This document shows positions 13,585 to 17,898 of a stretch of 17,898 bases of DNA, piece by piece (the stretch's first letter is position 1; the number at the start of each line of letters is the position of its first letter). The stretch spans positions 1 to 17,898 of the forward strand of contig PEXD01000045.1 in assembly GCA_002779235.1 (NCBI GenBank), given 5' to 3'. This DNA comes from Candidatus Woesearchaeota archaeon CG07_land_8_20_14_0_80_44_23. GTDB taxonomy: Archaea; Nanobdellota; Nanobdellia; Woesearchaeales; 0-14-0-80-44-23. The notes below the pieces were generated by a model. It had not been told where the DNA came from and did not search any database. It worked only from the letters and a program-made list of their open reading frames with translations. Position numbers and translations under genes: made by a program.

Positions 13585-14127
13585 TTACATGTTTTTCAGG
13601 CAGTTCTTGCATACAAGCATGCCCTTGACAGGGTAGAGGCGCTCCTTGAAGCTTCCGCAAATCTGGCAGAGCATCTCAGTGCGCTCGTGCACCGGCTTGT
13701 GCTCTTCCTCCCTGAGCTCGAACCTGTCTACAACAAGGTCGAAAAGCTGCGGCTGTATTTTAAGAATATCCTTTATGGTGAGAAGCCCTATGAGCTTCCT
13801 GCTGTCGATTACCGGAAGGTGCCTTATGTTCGCATCACGCATCTTGACGAGGGCATCGTAGATGTCTGCTGCAGGATTTATTGATATCAGCTTCTTGACC
13901 ATGATGCTCTTCACCTGCGTGGCAGAGCAGTCAATTCCCCTTGCGACAGCATTCCTGACAATGTCCTGCTCAGTGATTATCCCAATAAGGTCCTTGCCCT
14001 TTGTTATCAGGAGGGCGCCCACATGGTTCTTGGCCATCACCTTCGAGCACTCCATTATGCTTGTGTTAGGGGCAACTGTTATTGGTTCCATAGTCATGGC
14101 ATCGCAAACCTTGTAGCCGGTCTTCAT
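13585..14127 (-). CDS. CBS-domain pair protein with C-terminal zinc ribbon
   Basis: Two CBS domains (about 5-63 and 70-128) form a Bateman module, which typically binds adenine nucleotides and senses energy or cofactor state. Typical features are VCDAMTMEPITVAP, GALLITKGKDLIGIITEQDIV, VKSIMVKKLISINP and IRHLPVIDSRKLIGLLTIKDIL. A linker leads to a C-terminal zinc ribbon (C154-x2-C157, C173-x2-C176), a combination seen in archaeal stand-alone CBS proteins that may contact nucleic acid or a partner. The ATG at 14127 has a TTATAAAG box about 28 nt upstream and no Shine-Dalgarno, so it is probably leaderless and separately transcribed. The regulated partner is not evident from the neighbours. Confidence 0.92.
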   Translation of the reverse strand: MKTGYKVCDAMTMEPITVAPNTSIMECSKVMAKNHVGALLITKGKDLIGIITEQDIVRNAVARGIDCSATQVKSIMVKKLISINPAADIYDALVKMRDANIRHLPVIDSRKLIGLLTIKDILKIQPQLFDLVVDRFELREEEHKPVHERTEMLCQICGSFKERLYPVKGMLVCKNCLKNM

Positions 14128-14150
14128 GGAGAGGAAGGATTGGCTGAAAA

Positions 14151-14159
14151 CTTATAAAG
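14151..14159 (-). promoter_or_regulatory. TATA box for the CBS protein gene
   Basis: CTTTATAAG on the minus strand is centred about 28 nt upstream of ATG 14127. Confidence 0.55.
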
Positions 14160-14209
14160 ATTATTATTAAGCAGAATAGATATTAAAGAAAGGCAAATTA
14201 AAAATGCAA

Positions 14210-16165
14210 TCAGATGTTGATTATGACCTCAACATCCTTCCCAAATATCCTCTTCAGGCTCTCAAAACTCTTCTCCTTTATTAGTATTCTTGGGGCAGAA
14301 TGCTGGCCGGCAAGAGCCGTATCCATCTCCTCGAAGCTGCTGGGAGAGAGCTCGCAGATTTCCCCGTCCTCTGAAACCTGCGCCTTTGAGACCTTTTTTG
14401 AGTCCTCGCCCGAGTTCTGGATGATAAATGCCTGCTTTTCAAGGAAGATTACCTCACCATAGCTGTTTCCGCACTTGACCTTGATTTTCGCCTTCTCTAT
14501 TTCCTGCATGTGGCGCCTCTGCATGTATTCAATCATATATTTTATGAACTCTGAAAATGACGCCTTTGCCTTCTGGATGTCTGCCTTGCCAAGTTTCTTA
14601 TCATCATATTCCTTCTTCGCAGCGATTATCTCCCTGAGAAGCCTTCCAAACCTCTCAGGCACCTTCCCTGTCTGGACCATCTTCTTTTCAAAGAGGGAAA
14701 CTGAGTCAGTGTCATCCATCTGGGTTATGTTGTCTGTCTTCAGCACGTCTCTTACTGCTGTCATAGTGCTCTCATAGATGTGAAGCATGTCCTCGCCTTC
14801 CTTCATCTTCTCTATCTGGGTGAAGAGGCGCTGGATTCTCTTGAGGTAAATTTGGGCGTCCTTTAGGAGGGTGTCTACCTCCTTGCCTGAGAGCTCCTTC
14901 TTGTCGCTGTGCTCTATGTCCTTCCTTACCTTTATGTTCCTCTCAAGGATTTCAACATACTTGTCCTCAAGGAGATTCTCCTTTCTGACAAATATCTCGC
15001 GCATCATGTCTGCTGTCTCCTTTGGCGAAGGCGGCGGAACCCCGTAAACCATCAGCGCTGCCTGCGACGGGGTAAGGATTGCATAGTAGATATCATCCAT
15101 GCCTATGTCCTTGAGCTTCAGCTCAACGTGCTTGAGCATCTGCTCGCCTGCGCCCATGAACATGTCTATTGCTTCCTGCGATGGCTTTATCCTTCCCATC
15201 TTCAGAAGCTGCTTCCAGGGCATGAATATTCCCCTGTCATAAAGGGGAACGCCGTCCCTGAGAAGGGTGAATATCACAGGATTTGCCTCCTTGAGGGATT
15301 CCCAGAAGTCAGTCAGGATGTAAACCTGGATGTTGAGCTTGTTCTTTATTCCGGTAATCTCCCCTGCCTCGATGCCCATGCTGATTATTATTGCGCGCAG
15401 CTTGTCCTTGAGCTCTGTCCTTGTCATCCTCTTGACATCAGTGTCGTCTATCACAATCCAGACATCAATGTCAGAGCTCTTTGTCGCCTTGCCCTTTACC
15501 AGGGAACCAGCGAGCACATAGCTGAGGATGTATTTCTCGAACTTCTTTATGACCATTGACTTGTGAACTTCGCCTATTTTTATGGCCGAGAGCATGCCTG
15601 TGTCATAAACCGGGACAGACATGGCAATCATCTGGAGAACCTCATATTTCGCGTCATAGCAGGACTGCCAGAGGTCAGAGAGTATGAGGGTCTTTGGGCT
15701 TATCCGTGGGTCAACCTCCTTTGCAATTGAGTCAATCACAGTGGAAAGCTTTTCGGACAGCTCTTCCTTGCTCATCTTCTTCGAATCAGAATCGTCAACA
15801 AGAACAAGGATTGGTATCTCATCCTTTTTCTTTTCAGCATCATCCTTCTTCTTTTCAGCATCATCCTTCTTCTTTTCAGCATCATCCTTTTTCTTCTCAT
15901 CGCCGTCCTTCTTCTGCTCGTGCTGCTTTTCAGGGGGAAGAAGGGCTATCCCAATAACATAATCCTTAAACTTGTCGAGAAGCTTCTTCTGGAAGGAGTC
16001 GAGCTTCTCCTTTATCTCCTTGATTTTCTCCTGGGCCTCCTTGGGAATGCCGGGAATCAAATCCTCCTTTTTCTCTTCAGCAGAGGGCTTGGGCTCCTTT
16101 GGCTCCTTTGCTTCCTTTGGCTTATCAGCTTCCTTTGGTTTATCAGAATTGTCTTTTTTGGCCAT
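14210..16165 (-). CDS. Tandem nucleotidyltransferase protein with HEPN-like region
   Basis: This 651-aa protein has a Lys/Glu/Pro-rich tail (1-36) and two homologous nucleotidyltransferase-type domains. Domain 2 (~205-325) has the MNT signature G220-S221 followed by SDIDVWIV (D232, D234); no clear third acidic residue is seen (QVYIL). Domain 1 (~58-200) aligns with it (LVLVDDSD / IVIDDTD, LSDLWQS / LTDFWES, VPVYDTG / VPLYDRG) but has LLPPEKQHEQ and EIP where the GS and DxD residues belong, plus a charged repeat insert (85-115). A helical part (~335-450) contains RKDIEH (414-419), matching the HEPN R-x4-H pattern. A small C-terminal domain (~560-651) is unassigned. The start at 16165 has the Shine-Dalgarno GGGAGGAGC (16171-16179). 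A nucleotidyl- or AMP-transferase role is inferred. Confidence 0.85.
   Translation of the reverse strand: MAKKDNSDKPKEADKPKEAKEPKEPKPSAEEKKEDLIPGIPKEAQEKIKEIKEKLDSFQKKLLDKFKDYVIGIALLPPEKQHEQKKDGDEKKKDDAEKKKDDAEKKKDDAEKKKDEIPILVLVDDSDSKKMSKEELSEKLSTVIDSIAKEVDPRISPKTLILSDLWQSCYDAKYEVLQMIAMSVPVYDTGMLSAIKIGEVHKSMVIKKFEKYILSYVLAGSLVKGKATKSSDIDVWIVIDDTDVKRMTRTELKDKLRAIIISMGIEAGEITGIKNKLNIQVYILTDFWESLKEANPVIFTLLRDGVPLYDRGIFMPWKQLLKMGRIKPSQEAIDMFMGAGEQMLKHVELKLKDIGMDDIYYAILTPSQAALMVYGVPPPSPKETADMMREIFVRKENLLEDKYVEILERNIKVRKDIEHSDKKELSGKEVDTLLKDAQIYLKRIQRLFTQIEKMKEGEDMLHIYESTMTAVRDVLKTDNITQMDDTDSVSLFEKKMVQTGKVPERFGRLLREIIAAKKEYDDKKLGKADIQKAKASFSEFIKYMIEYMQRRHMQEIEKAKIKVKCGNSYGEVIFLEKQAFIIQNSGEDSKKVSKAQVSEDGEICELSPSSFEEMDTALAGQHSAPRILIKEKSFESLKRIFGKDVEVIINI
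15821..15904 (-). repeat. Four tandem 21-bp repeats inside the nucleotidyltransferase gene
   Basis: Units at 15821-15841, 15842-15862, 15863-15883 and a diverged 15884-15904 encode repeats of EKKKDDA (about residues 88-115). The two middle units are identical. They sit where domain 1 should have its catalytic loop. Such in-frame repeats change in number easily by slippage. Confidence 0.95.
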
Positions 16166-16216
16166 TTGCAGCTCCTCCCATATGATTGGAATGGTTAAGT
16201 TATTTGGGGCGATATA

Positions 16217-16222
16217 TTTAAA
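16217..16222 (-). promoter_or_regulatory. TATA box for the nucleotidyltransferase gene
   Basis: TTTAAA lies about 54 nt upstream of ATG 16165, predicting a leader of about 28 nt that contains the strong Shine-Dalgarno at 16171-16179. This gene thus differs from its leaderless neighbours. Confidence 0.45.
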
Positions 16223-16283
16223 GGTTTCCCAAAAAGAATTTCAATGGATTCAGAAGGTTGAGCGGTGATTTTTCAGCAATAAA

Positions 16284-16290
16284 TTTAAAT
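16284..16290 (+). promoter_or_regulatory. TATA box for the 191-aa protein gene
   Basis: TTTAAAT lies about 39 nt upstream of ATG 16326. The Shine-Dalgarno-like AAGGTGA at 16313-16319 would be at the very 5' end of the message. Confidence 0.45.
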
Positions 16291-16325
16291 ACAGAAAAAT
16301 ATTTACTATCTTAAGGTGAATAAGC

Positions 16326-16901
16326 ATGGCAGAGGATGTTAATTTTGAGGATGTTGGGAAAAAGATAGAAGAAGTAAATGCGGGCGTAGAGCGCCTTGAA
16401 TCAATTCTCATGGCAGAATATTATGACATAGTAAAACAGAACAAGCTGTATGACAAGGAGCATGCATTCACAGACGAACTCAAAGACAAGCTTATTGATA
16501 ACGTTACAAAAACGTTAAAAGAACAGGTTCTTCATATACCAGGCTATGAGACGATGACTGATTATATGTTTGAAGACTCTCTCATGAAACATTTCTTTGG
16601 AATTGACAAAGAGGCGCTCAAGCATTTCTTCAAAAACAAGAAAAGGATAACAAAAGATGATATAGGGCAGCTTGTTGAAAGCATAAGCCAGGATTACAGC
16701 CAGAGCATGCACCTGAGAGCCATAGAAAAAATAGGGCCCGAGCATGTTGAGAGCGGCAAGGAATATTTAAGGAAAATATCTGAGCAGTATAAAATACCTT
16801 TCAAGCCAGAGAATGTTCGCGAATCAAATGAGCTTAAGAATGAGCTGTTGAAAGTCCATTCAATGGCATATCAGTATAAGATAAGGGACAAATACGCCTA
16901 A
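16326..16901 (+). CDS. Hypothetical helical protein, 191 aa
   Basis: I do not recognise a family. The sequence is charged, slightly acidic and probably almost entirely alpha-helical, with a heptad-like N-terminal helix (VGKKIEEVNAGVERLESILMAEYYDIV). The middle holds FFGIDKEALKHFFKNKKRITKDDIGQLVESI, which resembles a winged or EF-like helical pair only superficially. There is no Cys cluster, signal peptide or membrane segment. AAGGTGA is placed 6 nt before the ATG. It is transcribed divergently from the nucleotidyltransferase gene across 160 nt and converges on the PHP gene with 31 nt between stops. A shared role with the nucleotidyltransferase is possible but unsupported. Confidence 0.75.
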   Translation: MAEDVNFEDVGKKIEEVNAGVERLESILMAEYYDIVKQNKLYDKEHAFTDELKDKLIDNVTKTLKEQVLHIPGYETMTDYMFEDSLMKHFFGIDKEALKHFFKNKKRITKDDIGQLVESISQDYSQSMHLRAIEKIGPEHVESGKEYLRKISEQYKIPFKPENVRESNELKNELLKVHSMAYQYKIRDKYA

Positions 16902-16904
16902 ATT

Positions 16905-16927
16905 CTCATTTTTATTTTCTATTTTTT
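16905..16927. terminator. T-rich terminator between convergent genes
   Basis: The 31-nt gap after the 191-aa gene has several T-runs on the plus strand (CATTTTTATTTTCTATTTTTTA), fitting archaeal U-tract termination of that gene. The minus-strand gene has no comparable T-run here. Confidence 0.45.
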
Positions 16928-16932
16928 ATAGA

Positions 16933-17610
16933 TTATCTTATTCTTTTTGAGACTGCGCTTGCTACAAATCCCAGAGGTGAGAAAAATGATGTGCCCTGGA
17001 CAAATGCCTTTCTGAGGCGTATCGCCTTTTTGAGGGAGAGCGAGGGCGAAAAAAGGGTGTAGGCCCTTCCTATCTCAATCAGCGAATGGGCGTCAGAGCC
17101 TGCTGTCTTTCCGAGGGAAAGCCGCTCTGCCATCTTTTCCGCCATCCTGTTCCTGCCCGGAATTAAGTTCCTTGAATTGAAGCATTCAAGCCCGTCCACC
17201 TTTGACTTAACCTCTGATATGTCGCCCCTGAAACCCTTTCGGAATACAGTGTATGGATGGGCAATTGAGCATATTGCACCCTGCTCCCTTATTTTATCAA
17301 TAACCTCATAGAAATTGCCGGGGCGTATCCTTCCATTGAGATAATATGCGAGCAACTCGCACCTGTCAGTGAGTATCTCCTCCCCGACAACAAGCTCAAA
17401 TCTCTTTCTGGAAAATGCCTCCTTAAATTCATGGCGCAGGAGCTTTTGCGCTTCAAGCGCTCCTGCAATCTGGTTATGGTCTGTTATAGCAAGCCCGGAA
17501 AGATTCCTCTTCAAGGCCACTTTGAGAACATCCCTTGTGCTCTGCATGCTGCAAGCAGAATACCTTGTGTGGCAGTGAAGGTCATAGCGCTTGTAGTTCT
17601 CTGGAGCCAT
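16933..17610 (-). CDS. PHP-domain metal-dependent phosphoesterase
   Basis: This PHP-domain phosphoesterase is of the TrpH/YciV-like stand-alone type, whose members act on nucleotide 3',5'-bisphosphates or short oligonucleotides. From ATG 17610 (MAPENYKRYDLHCHTRYSACS, 225 aa) the metal ligands appear in the family's order: H12 and H14 in DLHCHTRYS, D44-H45 in AITDHNQ, E77 in VVGEEI, H118 in SIAHPY, and D173 and H175 in AGSDAH. The frame continues 32 codons upstream, but that part is hydrophobic and not PHP-like. A GGGGGTG Shine-Dalgarno sits directly before 17610, and a TTATAATAAA box (around 17651-17660) is correctly placed behind it. The substrate is not determined by the sequence. Confidence 0.92.
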   Translation of the reverse strand: MAPENYKRYDLHCHTRYSACSMQSTRDVLKVALKRNLSGLAITDHNQIAGALEAQKLLRHEFKEAFSRKRFELVVGEEILTDRCELLAYYLNGRIRPGNFYEVIDKIREQGAICSIAHPYTVFRKGFRGDISEVKSKVDGLECFNSRNLIPGRNRMAEKMAERLSLGKTAGSDAHSLIEIGRAYTLFSPSLSLKKAIRLRKAFVQGTSFFSPLGFVASAVSKRIR

Positions 17611-17650
17611 CCGGCACCCCCGAAAATGTGATGAGGGCAGGAACAACAAT

Positions 17651-17660
17651 TTTATTATAA
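17651..17660 (-). promoter_or_regulatory. TATA box for the PHP gene
   Basis: TTATAATAAA on the minus strand is about 45 nt upstream of ATG 17610, predicting a leader of about 20 nt that includes the GGGGGTG Shine-Dalgarno. Confidence 0.4.
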
Positions 17661-17709
17661 ATCTTTCCATGAGCAACAGATGAATTATCAGGATGGGTGA
17701 TTCCAAAAT

Positions 17710-17718
17710 TTTTATAAA
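17710..17718 (+). promoter_or_regulatory. TATA box for tRNA-Gly
   Basis: TTTTATAAA lies about 30 nt upstream of the tRNA-Gly 5' end, a standard archaeal tRNA promoter position. Confidence 0.5.
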
Positions 17719-17743
17719 GGGCTCTGCTTAACCCAGCCCTGAC

Positions 17744-17815
17744 GCGGTCGTAGTCTAGCGGCTATGATTCGAGCTTCCCAAGCTTGCGACCCGGGTCCGA
17801 ATCCCGGCGACCGCA
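17744..17815 (+). tRNA. tRNA-Gly(CCC)
   Basis: The 72-nt cloverleaf has acceptor GCGGTCG/CGACCGC with discriminator A and D arm GTCTAGCGGCTATGAT. The anticodon stem is CGAGC/GCTTG (one G-U pair) with loop TTCCCAA, giving anticodon CCC. The variable loop is 4 nt and the T stem is CCGGG/CCCGG. The T loop reads TCCGAAT, so position 55 is C, as in the tRNA-Val of this window. CCA is not encoded. Its last 8 nt and the following 20 nt recur at the end of the window. Confidence 0.95.
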
Positions 17816-17835
17816 CTTCCTGTTAAGAGTTTTTT
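17808..17835 (+). repeat. Direct repeat, copy 1 (tRNA-Gly 3' end plus flank)
   Basis: These 28 bases cover the last 8 nt of tRNA-Gly and 20 nt downstream, through CTTCCTGTTAAGAG and a T-run. They are identical to 17871-17898. The repeat resembles an integration-site duplication or an assembly end artefact. Confidence 0.9.
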
Positions 17836-17870
17836 TCACTCAAGTCTTTTTTTTAAAAAGCCTTGCCCAA

Positions 17871-17898
17871 CGACCGCACTTCCTGTTAAGAGTTTTTT
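17871..17898 (+). repeat. Direct repeat, copy 2 (at the window end)
   Basis: This is an exact copy of 17808-17835, separated by 35 nt and ending on the final base of the window, so its true length is unknown. No tRNA body precedes this copy. Confidence 0.9.

Noticed and set aside
15821..15904. CRISPR-like array
   Set aside because: The 21-bp units are directly contiguous without spacers and are in frame within a coding sequence.
15684..15962. Plus-strand Ser/Phe repeat frames opposite the nucleotidyltransferase gene
   Set aside because: They are antisense readings of the EKKKDDA repeats, with no start signal and biased composition.
17611..17706. N-terminal extension of the PHP protein by 32 codons
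   Set aside because: The extension overlaps the promoter and the Shine-Dalgarno before ATG 17610 and is not part of the PHP fold.
17707..17898. Integrated mobile element at tRNA-Gly
   Set aside because: Only a 28-bp repeat and a 35-nt spacer are visible, with no integrase or element genes, so I list the repeat but not an element.

Overview
The window reads as a stretch of archaeal chromosome. The evidence is archaeal/eukaryotic-type ribosomal protein L10e, a short NOG1-like GTPase, an archaeal type IA topoisomerase with two C-terminal zinc ribbons, an AMP phosphorylase, an exported Lon-like (S16) serine protease of the archaeal kind, a tRNA-Thr with an intron in the anticodon loop and U73, and TATA boxes about 26-28 nt upstream of many start codons (leaderless transcripts). 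Several proteins look like families I associate with DPANN archaea (Woesearchaeota and relatives): a tandem pair of ~170-aa proteins, a 651-aa double nucleotidyltransferase and a C-terminally zinc-ribboned CBS protein. The phylum assignment is inference; nothing here fixes it. I saw no phage, plasmid, IS or CRISPR signature, and genes are packed tightly: no gene-free gap exceeds 300 bases.

Region 1 (1-2034): two minus-strand genes (one cut by the window edge), a ~230-nt intergenic stretch with stacked hairpins, a NOG1-like GTPase, and a small HNH/zinc protein that overlaps it tail to tail. Region 2 (2103-8775): rpl10e and topA diverge from a shared AT-rich promoter. Next come a membrane-anchored external S16 protease, a 230-nt intergenic stretch with nested complementary arms (possible structured RNA), a degenerate TtuA/NcsA-like protein without its ATP-binding PP-loop, and an exported two-HKD phospholipase D-like protein. 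Region 3 (8890-12474): a minus-strand block of AMP phosphorylase, an AI-2E family permease, tRNA-Val(GAC), a two-helix membrane protein, intron-bearing tRNA-Thr(GGT) and tRNA-Leu(TAA). Region 4 (12474-17898): two paralogous genes in one operon, the CBS/zinc-ribbon protein, the double nucleotidyltransferase with a HEPN-like helical region, a divergent helical protein, a PHP phosphoesterase and tRNA-Gly(CCC). The 3' end of that tRNA plus flank is repeated at the very end of the window.

The genes combine translation and ribosome assembly (L10e, NOG1-like, tRNAs), DNA topology (TopA), nucleotide salvage (AMP phosphorylase), cell-surface hydrolases (S16 protease, PLD) and several uncharacterised archaeal families. 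The observations most worth following are the active-site-less TtuA-like protein, the nucleotidyltransferase whose first domain has lost its catalytic residues to a tandem-repeat insert, and the two intergenic regions that may encode unannotated RNAs.
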